Positions 44,280 through 53,571 of a stretch of DNA of 64,000 nucleotides are shown here, piece after piece. The position numbers and the translations under genes are program-made. Below the pieces are notes generated by a model. The model was given only the letters and a program-made list of their open reading frames with translations. It had not been told where the DNA came from and did no database searches. The first letter of the stretch is position 1. The number at the start of each line of letters is the position of its first letter. The stretch is taken from NCBI RefSeq assembly GCF_000455285.1, contig NZ_HG005289.1:119816-183815 (forward strand). Reading direction: 5' to 3'. The stretch is from Candidatus Stoquefichus massiliensis AP9. Lineage in GTDB: Bacteria; Bacillota_I; Bacilli_A; Erysipelotrichales; Coprobacillaceae.

Positions 44280-44582
44280 TTATTCTCCTGAATTGACTGA
44301 CAAAGATGCTATTGCAACATGATGAATAACAACCAATATCTCAGCGACTACATTATCACCAATTTTGTCATATAATCTTCCAGCTGAATAGGTCCCTTTT
44401 GCAACTGTATGAATACTATTAGCTACATATCCTATTTGTATTGTGTCGTTCATATAAACGCCTATGGCTTCTTTGTCATACTTGTTTGAAGGTTCTTTTT
44501 TTAAAATAACTTTTTGATGCGCTTCTAGATCTGCGCTTTCAATAAAATGCGAAATTCCTGTGATTGTAATCATATAATCCAT
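44280..44582 (-). CDS. HIRAN-domain protein
   Basis: A 100-residue protein that is nearly all HIRAN domain: MITITGISHFIESADLEAHQKVILKKEPSNKYDKEAIGVYMNDTIQIGYVANS is the standard core (given as residues 4-57). HIRAN domains bind single-stranded DNA 3' ends or stalled forks in larger helicases and nucleases. Here the domain is free-standing. The ATG at 44582 has AGAGGTGG 5 bases upstream. It starts a two-gene unit with the NYN-type nuclease and diverges from a WYL regulator gene across a 16-bp palindrome. Confidence 0.85.
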   Translation of the reverse strand: MDYMITITGISHFIESADLEAHQKVILKKEPSNKYDKEAIGVYMNDTIQIGYVANSIHTVAKGTYSAGRLYDKIGDNVVAEILVVIHHVAIASLSVNSGE

Positions 44583-44630
44583 AATATCCACCTCTTGAAT
44601 CCAAGTATAAACTATGCGACAAGAAAATAC

Positions 44631-44646
44631 ATGCTTATATAAGCAT
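44631..44646. promoter_or_regulatory. 16-bp palindrome in the HIRAN/WYL divergent promoter
   Basis: ATGCTTATATAAGCAT is a perfect palindrome midway between the divergent HIRAN and WYL regulator genes. It is the best candidate for the WYL regulator's operator, controlling both directions. Confidence 0.6.
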
Positions 44647-44703
44647 ACATTATTGATTTTTGTGTATTAATCTTTTAATATATAAGAAAGAAGGTGCTTA
44701 TCA

Positions 44704-45708
44704 ATGAAAAGAAACAAAGACAGTCAATCATTCATTAAATTTCTTGCTGTGGTAGATATTATTATTAAAAACAGTGATGAAAAACATGCTTTAACAGTGA
44801 AAGATATTCAGGAAAAAATTTACGCACTGCAGTATGATTTTAGCATTGATTATCGTTTAATTAAAAAATATGTGCAGTATTATAATGAATATTATGAAGA
44901 TACAGTGATAGCCTGTTATCATCAAGGTAGAAATGACTACTATTATTTTATCAATACTTCGCTTGATACAATGGAAGCAAAAGCCATTGTTGATTTGGTA
45001 TATAGTTCAGATTTCTTCACTTTAAAAACAAAGGAAAACTATAAGAAGAGAATTCAAGATATGTTTAGTGTTCATTATCAGGCTTATTTTAATAAAAAAT
45101 TAAATCTGCATATTGTAAAAAATGAGAATGATCAAGTTTTCTATAAAGAACTTGAAACAATCACAAGAGCCATTCATGAAAAAAAGAAAATCAGTTTTAT
45201 TTATCAAAAACCAAGTTTAAATCATGATATAAAACTGAAAAGAGTAGAGTTGGCCCCGATTGATACTTGCTTTTCTAATAATGAATATTATTTATTATGC
45301 CAAGGAGCAAGAAATCCTAATGATTGCTTACTGTATCGCTTAGATTATATAAAAGATGTTGAGATTATAAAAGACTCAAGTTTTTTCTATGATGAGTATC
45401 AATTGCAATGTTTCCATGAAAAACTGAAAAATACAACTTATATGTATGGAGAAGGAAATTTGGAAACAATTGAATTGGATTTTGATCAATCTATCTATTC
45501 AAATATGATTGATAAATTTGGGAAAGATATTAAGCCTTACGATATTGGAAATCAAATTTATAGGGTTCAAGTGAAACATATTATTAATAGCACTTTTTAT
45601 TCATGGATTATAGGTTTTGGTGGAAAGATTCAAATTTCTGGAAATCAGGAGCAGATTCAAAGATTTAAAAATTTTTTGAATCAGCATTTTATCAATCATG
45701 ATAAATGA
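44704..45708 (+). CDS. WYL-domain transcriptional regulator
   Basis: A 334-residue protein with an N-terminal helix-turn-helix-like region (FLAVVDIIIKNSDEKHALTVKDIQEKI ... SIDYRLIKKYVQYYNEYY) and a WYL domain from about residue 145 (IHEKKKISFIYQKPS ... LKRVELAPIDTCFSNNEYYLLCQG ... LYRLDYIKDVEI), then a C-terminal WCX-like part (TIELDFDQSIYSNMIDKFG). Regulators of this build control defence loci in many bacteria. AAGAAGG precedes the ATG. It is followed by an overlapping XRE-like gene and faces the HIRAN-NYN genes. Confidence 0.85.
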   Translation: MKRNKDSQSFIKFLAVVDIIIKNSDEKHALTVKDIQEKIYALQYDFSIDYRLIKKYVQYYNEYYEDTVIACYHQGRNDYYYFINTSLDTMEAKAIVDLVYSSDFFTLKTKENYKKRIQDMFSVHYQAYFNKKLNLHIVKNENDQVFYKELETITRAIHEKKKISFIYQKPSLNHDIKLKRVELAPIDTCFSNNEYYLLCQGARNPNDCLLYRLDYIKDVEIIKDSSFFYDEYQLQCFHEKLKNTTYMYGEGNLETIELDFDQSIYSNMIDKFGKDIKPYDIGNQIYRVQVKHIINSTFYSWIIGFGGKIQISGNQEQIQRFKNFLNQHFINHDK

Positions 45709-46111
45709 AATGATTAAAGAAATTAAGAGTCTAGAATGGAAAATAAAAAACAATAAGGATTTCATGAATGAAAATCCTTATGCTTTTTATACTTTTATTG
45801 AGTTGTTGTATCATTTTATTCATATCAAATATCCATTAGAAAAAGATTCATATATTTATCGAAAAGCTCATATCAATGCCAAATTATTTTCAAAAATTAG
45901 AAATCCAAAATATCATCCTTCAAGAAAAACAGTTGTTGCTTTAGGACTTGCTTTAGAACTTACCTTGGAAGAATTTGAATTATTACTAACAAGTGCACAG
46001 TATGCATTGGCTTTAAATAATGAATTTGATATTGTTATTATTTATTGTATCCAACATCATATTTATGATCTTTTTACAGTTAATGAAATTCTTTATGAAA
46101 TGGGCTTATAA
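45698..46111 (+). CDS. XRE-like helix-turn-helix protein
   Basis: A 137-residue helical protein. Residues about 50-90 (YIYRKAHINAKLFSKIRNPKYHPSRKTVVALGLALELTLEEFELLL) read as an XRE-type fold, in which the RKAxIxxxLFSKIR helix replaces the usual opening; the end IIIYCIQHHIYDLFTVNEILYEMGL is typical of this group. The gene overlaps the end of the WYL gene by 11 bases, so the two are coupled. Its 3' end overlaps the convergent sepF-like gene by 19 bases. It may be a cofactor or antagonist of the WYL regulator. Confidence 0.75.
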   Translation: MINEMIKEIKSLEWKIKNNKDFMNENPYAFYTFIELLYHFIHIKYPLEKDSYIYRKAHINAKLFSKIRNPKYHPSRKTVVALGLALELTLEEFELLLTSAQYALALNNEFDIVIIYCIQHHIYDLFTVNEILYEMGL

Positions 46112-46383
46112 TCGAAATCATATGGAATAAAAAGATAAATATTTTGACTCAAAACGACCTCCTGAACATCTAAAACAAAAGTTATTCCTGAAATAAAATC
46201 TAATGTTCTGATGAGATAGTTTTCATCTATGATACAAATAACAAAGTTATGATTTTTAATATCTTCACCTATTTTATCTAACAAATCATAATTATGAATT
46301 TTATATTGAACAATTTTATATTTTTCTTCATCCCTATCTCCCTCTTCTTCATTCATTAACCATTCTTTTATTCTCTTTATCAT
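46093..46383 (-). CDS. SepF-like cell division protein
   Basis: A 96-residue protein whose second half matches the SepF core: IDENYLIRTLDFISGITFVLDVQEVVLSQNIYLFIP (residues about 52-87), where family members have RxxDFxxGxxxALDG...I....FLFxP. SepF aligns FtsZ filaments at the septum. It is shorter than usual (about 150) and has no obvious N-terminal amphipathic membrane anchor beyond MIKRIKEWLM. It is not in a ylm/division cluster here. Its stop overlaps the convergent XRE-like gene. Confidence 0.72.
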   Translation of the reverse strand: MIKRIKEWLMNEEEGDRDEEKYKIVQYKIHNYDLLDKIGEDIKNHNFVICIIDENYLIRTLDFISGITFVLDVQEVVLSQNIYLFIPYDFDYKPIS

Positions 46384-46433
46384 TTATATTCTCCCTTCTT
46401 TTACTTTTATTATAAATATCTGGATTTGTTTTT

Positions 46434-46458
46434 GTTCTCTTTTAAAGAGAACTTTTTT
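46434..46458 (+). terminator. Plus-strand terminator beyond the sepF-like gene
   Basis: GTTCTCTTTTAAAGAGAAC followed by TTTTTT on the plus strand. It is the first good plus-strand terminator after the WYL-XRE genes, so their transcript probably runs antisense through the whole sepF-like gene. Confidence 0.75.
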
Positions 46459-46461
46459 ATA

Positions 46462-46494
46462 TAAGAAAAGACTCATTCCCTTAAGAATGAATCT
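46462..46494 (-). terminator. Terminator of the trigger-factor-like gene
   Basis: AGACTCATTC (46469-46478) and GAATGAATCT (46485-46494) form a stem with one mismatch; on the minus strand TTTTCTTAT follows. Confidence 0.65.
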
Positions 46495-46502
46495 TCATTT
46501 TA

Positions 46503-47453
46503 TTAATTATTAATTTGAGCACTTTGAATAACTAATTGACTTGCTTTCATACGATTATAATCACGTTTCAAGTCATCTGGTTGAATTCTTGTTAAAACAT
46601 CTTCTTTAGTCATTTGATTTTGTTGAGCAATCATTTCAACTTGCTGATCTACTTCTTCATCAGTTGTTGTTATGTTTTCAACAGTTACAATTTCATCAAT
46701 AATTGCTTCAAAAATAGCTTGTTGTCTAGCTGATGGTTCTAATTGCTGACGTAATATTTCTTCATTTGCACCAGTCATTTGTAAGTATTGTTCTAATTGC
46801 ATACCTTGTTGAGCTAATTCCATACGGATATGCTGAATATGTTGTTCCATTGCTCTTTGAATATCTTCATCACTTACTTCTACATCACTTGCTTGAATCA
46901 ACTTATCGAAAATAGCATTTTCTACATCTGTTCTATACTTTTGATCATGTTGTGATTGAAGTTGAACTTTCATCTGATTTTGTAAATCTTCAACTGTTTC
47001 CATATTTGGAACATTTAAAGATGCCACAAATTCATTGTTTAATTCTGAATCTTTCTTATTTTCAATCTTATGTAATTTAACTTTGAAAATAACATCAGCA
47101 CCAGCTAAATCAGCCATTCCATAATCTTCTGGGAATGTAAGATTTAAATCTCTTGTTTCCCCTTTTTTCATACCAATCATTTGTTCCTCAAAACCAGGAA
47201 TAAATTGTCCTGATCCAATTTCTAACTGATGTCCTTCTGCTTTTCCACCATCAAAAGCAATACCATCTTTAAATCCTTCAAAATCAATTGTTGTCATATC
47301 TCCATGCTCTACTTCACCATCTTTTTCTACAAAAGTGGGATTTTGAGCAACCATAGCTTCGATTTGTTGATTGACTTCTTCATCAGTTGCAGTATGTTTT
47401 TCTACTTTGACTTCAATACCTTTATATTGTCCTAATTTGTTAACTTTTCCCAT
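46503..47453 (-). CDS. Trigger-factor-like peptidyl-prolyl isomerase without ribosome-binding domain
   Basis: A 316-residue protein equal to trigger factor minus its first 110-120 residues. It begins with LGQYKGIEVKVEKHTATDEEVNQQIE, the linker before the FKBP domain, followed by the FKBP domain (GDMTTIDFEGFKDGIAFDGG ... FIPGFEEQMIGMKKGETRDLNLTFPEDYG) and the helical C-terminal chaperone arms (HIQHIRMELAQQGMQLEQYL). The ribosome-docking GFRxGK signature is absent, and the ATG with AAGGAAA upstream shows this is the true start. It should act as a free chaperone/isomerase in the cytoplasm, probably as a second copy besides a normal tig. Confidence 0.88.
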   Translation of the reverse strand: MGKVNKLGQYKGIEVKVEKHTATDEEVNQQIEAMVAQNPTFVEKDGEVEHGDMTTIDFEGFKDGIAFDGGKAEGHQLEIGSGQFIPGFEEQMIGMKKGETRDLNLTFPEDYGMADLAGADVIFKVKLHKIENKKDSELNNEFVASLNVPNMETVEDLQNQMKVQLQSQHDQKYRTDVENAIFDKLIQASDVEVSDEDIQRAMEQHIQHIRMELAQQGMQLEQYLQMTGANEEILRQQLEPSARQQAIFEAIIDEIVTVENITTTDEEVDQQVEMIAQQNQMTKEDVLTRIQPDDLKRDYNRMKASQLVIQSAQINN

Positions 47454-47605
47454 AAATATTTCCTTTCAATTTGACATGTGCCCATTGTAACATAAACATT
47501 ACAAGAAAATCAATTTCTTTCATGTAAAATCGAAATTTTAACGATTAAAGTATTCAACTAGAAATCATCACTATTATAATTTTATATATTTGATATCATA
47601 TGTGT

Positions 47606-48021
47606 CTACCAATCAATCTCATAATTATTGTATTCTTTAACAGTTCTAAGCCAATCTTCTTTTTGACACTTAATTATACTCACTAATTCTGCATAGTCTT
47701 CATTATTTATGAATTTATTTTCAAACATGACTTTATAGAATTTCTTTAGGCTCGCACAGTTTTCTTTAACAGTTGTCGCTGTTGACCACATTGCTTTTCT
47801 AATGAACCAATTACCTAGAAATTCATTAATTACATAACATCCCATAACCATCTTTCTAGGTTCATAATAAAGTAAAAACTCATTGATATAAAATTCAACA
47901 TTATTCATATGTTTTCGTATTGTTTTCTCAACAAGCCCTTCTTTTCTTAAATCCCATAAAAAACATTTAAATATTTTTCATTTTCAGTTTGAATGCCCTT
48001 TAATTCATCTGCATAATTCAT
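47606..48021 (-). pseudogene. Integrase-N-like small protein with a one-base frameshift
   Basis: From the ATG at 48021 (AGGAG upstream) the minus strand reads MNYADELKGIQTENEKYLNVF and then hits TAA. The rest continues one frame over as WDLRKEGLVEKTIRKH, then MNNVEFYINEFLLYYEPRK... to 47606. Adding one T to the T-run at 47958-47963 restores LNVFLWDLRKEGLVEKTIRKHM. The joined product of about 138 residues resembles the SAM-like core-binding domain of phage integrases without a catalytic domain. It is either recently broken, phase-variable through the T-run, or a sequencing error. It follows the 508-residue gene by 16 bases. Confidence 0.7.
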
Positions 48022-48037
48022 TTTTATTTTCTCCTAT

Positions 48038-49564
48038 CTAATTGACAATAATAGGTAATGTTTTATGTATTTCCGTATTCTTTATACTTTCTATGATTCT
48101 TGATTGAATTCCTGATCCCATCTGAATATTTGTTCCTTCAATAACTCCGTCATATAATATTTTCCCTTTATATGGAACTAACACTAATTTGCACATATAA
48201 GGAAGTTCTTGAGATGGAATGACTTCATCTAGATTACTCACTCCGCCAATAATAGCATAAAGAATATCTTGATCATCCATAATTAATGTATAGTTTTTCT
48301 CATATTTAACAATGATACAATTCACCATAATAGCATTTTTCACTTCTTCAATCTGTTTTAATATTGTACTGTTTAAATGATTTGGATTACGTTGTATATA
48401 TTCGTCAATAATTGACATGTCCTCAAACATTTTATTTCTCACTTTCACTTGATCTAATGGTTCTACATGTCGTGCAGTAGCTAAATGATTTTCTTGTATA
48501 ATATGATACTTTTTATTCACATAATCCAATAAGTTCATATACATTTTATAAAAATACTTTGCTTCTTTTTCACCAAGACATGCACGAATTTGTTGAACTG
48601 ATTTTAAGTACTTTGAATTATTTTCTTTTTGCTCTTCTTTTTCTAACATTTCATTTATTGTCATTCCATTAAAAATTGCTATAGGTATGTCATTCATAGC
48701 ATTTTTAATACATTTTAATAATAGAGGAGACAATTTATCTTTTAAATATGGAAATCTTAAAAAGAAATCTTCAATATCTTGATAGTTATGACCTAAATTT
48801 AACATAATCATAAGATTTTCTTTTATGTTATCTCTTGCATATTGTGATTTAATTTGGTTTATTTGATCATATAATTTTTTGATTTTAGAATTTGAGATAT
48901 CGAAATCATATTGGGCAATATTCATTAATGAATTATATTCAAATATCTTTACATAAAGTGGACCTTCATTTTGTATTTCCATATGTTCATCAATATATTC
49001 ATCGAATATTTTATAAACAATATAATAACCGTATTCACTATCTATAATCTCATAATACTCTCTGGCAATTCGATTTTGTAAGACATCTCTTTCTAAATCT
49101 AAATGGGTTCCATTGATTTCATTGAAGATATTTATCATTTGATTTAAATTTTGTTCTTTAATAATACCATATCCTTTAATCATTCCTATTACCAAATGAT
49201 TCATTTCATCTCTTTGTTTTGCTGCCTCTAAATCAAAAGTTTTTATTTTCTCTTTTATAAAAGGTAAAATATCTTCGTGAATACAAAATGTTTTATAATC
49301 AATAAAATTCAATAACAGTAATTGATAAAGATGGCTCTTTTCCAATGTTAAAATATTACCATTTTTGATGATTTCGTTTAATTCTATCATATCTTGATAA
49401 GATAAGCAGAGTTCTAAATGATTATCTTCTCTATAATAATCAAAAATTTCTTTAATCATCTTCTTTCGCGTTATTTTTTCATATTCTTTTGGAATCTCTA
49501 CTGTTCTATAATATATTTCGTATATAAATTCTTTTCTCACGGTTTTTGTTATGTCTTCTATCAT
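48038..49564 (-). CDS. Unrecognised 508-residue protein
   Basis: I do not recognise this protein. It is soluble and mostly helical, rich in Tyr, Ile, Asn and Glu (IVYKIFDEYIDEHMEIQ, NSLMNIAQYDFDISNSKIKKLYDQINQIKSQ), with a distinct beta-rich C-terminal part from about residue 415 (AIMVNCIIVKYEKNYTLIMDDQDILYAIIGGVSNLDEVIPSQELPYMCKLVLVPYKGKILYDGVI). The ATG at 49564 has AAAGGGTG upstream; an earlier start is within the rsmH-like divergent region. It is cotranscribed with the frameshifted integrase-N-like gene. No catalytic or nucleotide-binding motif is apparent. Confidence 0.7.
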   Translation of the reverse strand: MIEDITKTVRKEFIYEIYYRTVEIPKEYEKITRKKMIKEIFDYYREDNHLELCLSYQDMIELNEIIKNGNILTLEKSHLYQLLLLNFIDYKTFCIHEDILPFIKEKIKTFDLEAAKQRDEMNHLVIGMIKGYGIIKEQNLNQMINIFNEINGTHLDLERDVLQNRIAREYYEIIDSEYGYYIVYKIFDEYIDEHMEIQNEGPLYVKIFEYNSLMNIAQYDFDISNSKIKKLYDQINQIKSQYARDNIKENLMIMLNLGHNYQDIEDFFLRFPYLKDKLSPLLLKCIKNAMNDIPIAIFNGMTINEMLEKEEQKENNSKYLKSVQQIRACLGEKEAKYFYKMYMNLLDYVNKKYHIIQENHLATARHVEPLDQVKVRNKMFEDMSIIDEYIQRNPNHLNSTILKQIEEVKNAIMVNCIIVKYEKNYTLIMDDQDILYAIIGGVSNLDEVIPSQELPYMCKLVLVPYKGKILYDGVIEGTNIQMGSGIQSRIIESIKNTEIHKTLPIIVN

Positions 49565-49711
49565 ATTATCACCCTTTCTTCTTATAGAGTAACATATTAT
49601 GAGCAAATTTTGTAGATAAATCATGTAGAGATGATTTATTTATCTAGACATATATCATTTTATGATGATAATATAGATATTAGCTATATATAAAAGAGAG
49701 GTCTATTATTG

Positions 49712-50752
49712 ATGGAAAAACAACATAAACGAAGAGTGAGATATAAAGGAACACATCCTAAAAAATATAATGAAAAATATAAAGAATTGAATCCTGAATT
49801 ATATCCTGAAACAATTGAAAAAGTGATTAAAAAGGGCAGTACACCTGTAGGCATGCATTTATCTATTATGGTAAATGAAATACTTGAGTTTTTAGATATT
49901 AAAGAAGGACAAATTGGATTAGATTGTACGCTTGGATACGGTGGACATACTTTAAAGATGCTAGAATCTTTAAATCATACTGGACATATATATGCTCTAG
50001 ATATTGATCCTATCGAAAGTATAAAAACAAAAGAAAGATTATTAAACAAAGGATATGGTGAAGATCTTTTAACAATTAAACAATGCAACTTTAAAGATAT
50101 TGATTTGGTATCAAAAGACGTTGGTTTATTTGATTTCGTTTTAGCGGATTTAGGTGTATCTTCAATGCAAATCGATAATCCAGAAAGAGGGTTTTCCTAT
50201 AAAAAAGAAGGTCCTTTAGATTTAAGACTTAATCCTGAAAAAGGTATCCCCGCTTCTCAAAGATTACAACAATTAACAAGAGAACAGTTAGAATTACTTT
50301 TTATTGTAAATTCTGATGAACCATATGCAAAAGAAATAGCATCTAATATAGATTCGTTTTTAAAAGCTGGACATCCTATAAACACGACTACTGAACTCTA
50401 TAAGATTATCGAAAAAAGCCTTTCTTTTATTCCTACTAAAGAGAGAAAAGATTCAATTAAAAAGTCGGCTGCAAGAGTTTTTCAAGCACTTCGTATTGAA
50501 GTTAATAGTGAATTTGATGTACTTATGGAATTCATGGAAAAACTTCCTAGTATTCTCAAACCAGGTGGTAGAGTGGCTATTCTTACTTTTCATTCTGGAG
50601 AAGATAGAATTGTTAAAAAAGCTTTTAAAGAAATGAAAAATCTTGGGATTTATAGTGAGATTGCAAGAAATGTGATACGTCCTAGCAAAGAAGAATGTCA
50701 CATTAATAGCCGTGCTAGATCAACTAAAATGAGATGGGCAATTAAAGCTTAA
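49712..50752 (+). CDS. RsmH-like methyltransferase with N-terminal extension
   Basis: A 346-residue AdoMet-dependent methyltransferase of the RsmH (MraW) family: LDCTLGYGGHT (AdoMet site), ADLGVSSMQIDNPERGFSY, KKSAARVFQALRIEVNSE, and ILTFHSGEDRIVKKAF. RsmH makes N4-methylcytidine at position 1402 of 16S rRNA. Two signatures deviate: GPLDLRLN in place of GPLDMRM and FHSGED in place of FHSLED, and there is a basic 45-residue extension (HKRRVRYKGTHPKKYNEKY). It is not in a dcw cluster. It is probably a paralogue, perhaps with another target. ATG 49712 or the TTG directly before it could be the start. Confidence 0.82.
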   Translation: MEKQHKRRVRYKGTHPKKYNEKYKELNPELYPETIEKVIKKGSTPVGMHLSIMVNEILEFLDIKEGQIGLDCTLGYGGHTLKMLESLNHTGHIYALDIDPIESIKTKERLLNKGYGEDLLTIKQCNFKDIDLVSKDVGLFDFVLADLGVSSMQIDNPERGFSYKKEGPLDLRLNPEKGIPASQRLQQLTREQLELLFIVNSDEPYAKEIASNIDSFLKAGHPINTTTELYKIIEKSLSFIPTKERKDSIKKSAARVFQALRIEVNSEFDVLMEFMEKLPSILKPGGRVAILTFHSGEDRIVKKAFKEMKNLGIYSEIARNVIRPSKEECHINSRARSTKMRWAIKA

Positions 50753-50766
50753 AGAATGAATTTTGT

Positions 50767-50802
50767 AAGTGAAGAATGATTTAGCTCATCTTCACTTTTT
50801 TC
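50767..50802 (+). terminator. Terminator of the rsmH-like gene
   Basis: AAGTGAAGAATGA (50767-50779) pairs with TCATCTTCACTT (50786-50797) with one bulge; TTTTTT follows on the plus strand. Confidence 0.8.
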
Positions 50803-50837
50803 ATCTTTATAACAACAAAGACAATAAAATAAAACCA

Positions 50838-53571
50838 CTTGCTAAACATAATATGCTACTGTTAAACAATGGTATGTCACAAGAAACTGAAGAGGAGTTA
50901 AGGGATTTCAAAACATCATATGTTGCTATTAAGCCTGTAATCAAGGTTAGGCCTTAGGAAAATAGAAAACATTTCAAAACATCATATGTTGCTATTAAGC
51001 TGAGAAAAGGTACGGCAAAAAAACTTAAACGTAAAAATTTCAAAACATCATATGTTGCTATTAAGCTTTAACGCAAGATAAGTCATAGCCATTGTCTTAC
51101 CTATTTCAAAACATCATATGTTGCTATTAAGCCAGTCCTCAAAGACGAGGATAAGCTACTCCAGGTATATTTCAAAACATCATATGTTGCTATTAAGCCT
51201 GGATTTCCTGCTTGTTTTTTATATTTTCTAGAATAATTTCAAAACATCATATGTTGCTATTAAGCTGATTATTGCTTTTTATTGTCTTAGTTGCATAGAC
51301 AATTTCAAAACATCATATGTTGCTATTAAGCTTTATAGAAGAACCAACATAATTTTTAAGTATTTCATTTCAAAACATCATATGTTGCTATTAAGCTTTA
51401 TAGAAGAACCAACATAATTTTTAAGTATTTCATTTCAAAACATCATATGTTGCTATTAAGCATATGATGGTCGTAGTTGTTATGTCCATTCTGTCTAATT
51501 TCAAAACATCATATGTTGCTATTAAGCATCTTCTTTACTTTTAGATCATCAAGATTGCAGTAAATTTCAAAACATCATATGTTGCTATTAAGCGAAATTC
51601 AAATGATCTTGAAGCATGTCTGCAAAACCATTTCAAAACATCATATGTTGCTATTAAGCTAGAAATCGCTATTTAGTTTATAAAATTATGTCTCAATTTC
51701 AAAACATCATATGTTGCTATTAAGCAATTCGTGTGAATTGAAAGAAATTCGAGCAGATTCATATTTCAAAACATCATATGTTGCTATTAAGCGGTTAAGG
51801 TTTCGGAGCGTGTATTTGATAGTATCTGATTTCAAAACATCATATGTTGCTATTAAGCTTTCTATATTTCAAAATTTCATTCATTGTATTTTTATTTCAA
51901 AACATCATATGTTGCTATTAAGCGTGGAATAAAAATGTAGATTTTTCGACGTAAAGAAATTTCAAAACATCATATGTTGCTATTAAGCTTATGTATCTTT
52001 TTAATGATTTGGATTATATTCTTGATTTCAAAACATCATATGTTGCTATTAAGCCGTGAGATGTTCTTAACACTACCCAATACATAAACTATTTCAAAAC
52101 ATCATATGTTGCTATTAAGCAGTGATATTTATATCGTTATATATGATAAACTTGCATTTCAAAACATCATATGTTGCTATTAAGCTATAGAAATGGTTGA
52201 TTATGCTTATAGTCTAGTCGAATTTCAAAACATCATATGTTGCTATTAAGCTACAAATTATTGGGTTCTAGGAAATGATGCAACCTTATTTCAAAACATC
52301 ATATGTTGCTATTAAGCCAAAATAGAATCCCACAATCATTGTATAAATGGCCAATTTCAAAACATCATATGTTGCTATTAAGCCCTTTTATGGCTTATTA
52401 GTTTCAGTTGTGTATTTAGATTTCAAAACATCATATGTTGCTATTAAGCTACTGTTACAAAAGCAAAGGTTGGTCACTATGAAAGATTTCAAAACATCAT
52501 ATGTTGCTATTAAGCCATTTACAAGATCTAAATTGTTTTTATTACCAATAAATTTCAAAACATCATATGTTGCTATTAAGCTATTAACGGGTGTAATATC
52601 TCCTAATGTTCTATCATATTTCAAAACATCATATGTTGCTATTAAGCATCGTCCTCACTTTCTTACTGTTAAAATAACTTGTTATTTCAAAACATCATAT
52701 GTTGCTATTAAGCCCAAAGTCCTTGTAATTTCCTATTTTTGAAATATCAAATTTCAAAACATCATATGTTGCTATTAAGCATACTTTTTTACATCCCCTT
52801 TTAAAGTCATTCAAAAATTTCAAAACATCATATGTTGCTATTAAGCAATGCTTGTCAATCCCGTTAAAAGAAAAGGCAATTTATTTCAAAACATCATATG
52901 TTGCTATTAAGCTTCGGAAAAGTTTCAGGCGGAGCATGCAAAACATTATTTCAAAACATCATATGTTGCTATTAAGCCGAAATTGGAAAAACTCATACAA
53001 GCCATTTAATGAATTTCAAAACATCATATGTTGCTATTAAGCGAATTGGGGGCTTATATGGCAACTTCCTAATAGTAAATTTCAAAACATCATATGTTGC
53101 TATTAAGCTTATCTTTCTTATGTAAATTGGCTAATTCCTTTTGAATTTCAAAACATCATATGTTGCTATTAAGCGATATGATAAAACTGTTATTGATAAA
53201 AATCATACTATTTCAAAACATCATATGTTGCTATTAAGCGGCTGGTATTATCGGAACATTAAGAGATAACAAACTATTTCAAAACATCATATGTTGCTAT
53301 TAAGCCGGTTCAATCGGACAGTGGTTTAATGATAGATTCAGATTTCAAAACATCATATGTTGCTATTAAGCTTTAGCAACAAAACAGATGCGTATTCCAT
53401 CTATATTATTTCAAAACATCATATGTTGCTATTAAGCTACACATCATACCAAACATCATTAGATATTTTTCCAATTTCAAAACATCATATGTTGCTATTA
53501 AGCGCTTGCTTTAAAAGTGGACAAATTATAAATTTAAATGAATTTCAAAACATCATATGTTGCTATTAAGC
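50838..53571 (-). CRISPR. CRISPR array 1 (type I-B), 41 repeats plus one degenerate
   Basis: Forty-one 30-bp repeats, the first at 50905-50934 and the last at 53542-53571. As written on the plus strand each begins ATTTCAAAAC, has a CATCATATGTTG centre and ends GCTATTAAGC. In the crRNA sense (minus strand) the repeat ends TTTTGAAAT, giving the GAAAY-type handle of type I-B. Spacers are 35-38 bases, mostly 36. A degenerate repeat lies at 50838-50867, so the left end is the old, leader-distal end. Spacers at 51332-51366 and 51397-51431 are identical. The array lies directly beyond cas2. Confidence 0.98.

Noticed and set aside
50900..53570. Several plus-strand ORFs with repeated FKTSYVAIK or SKHHMLLL peptides
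   Set aside because: They are the CRISPR repeats read as codons; the 66-base period keeps frames open. No start sites or coding character.
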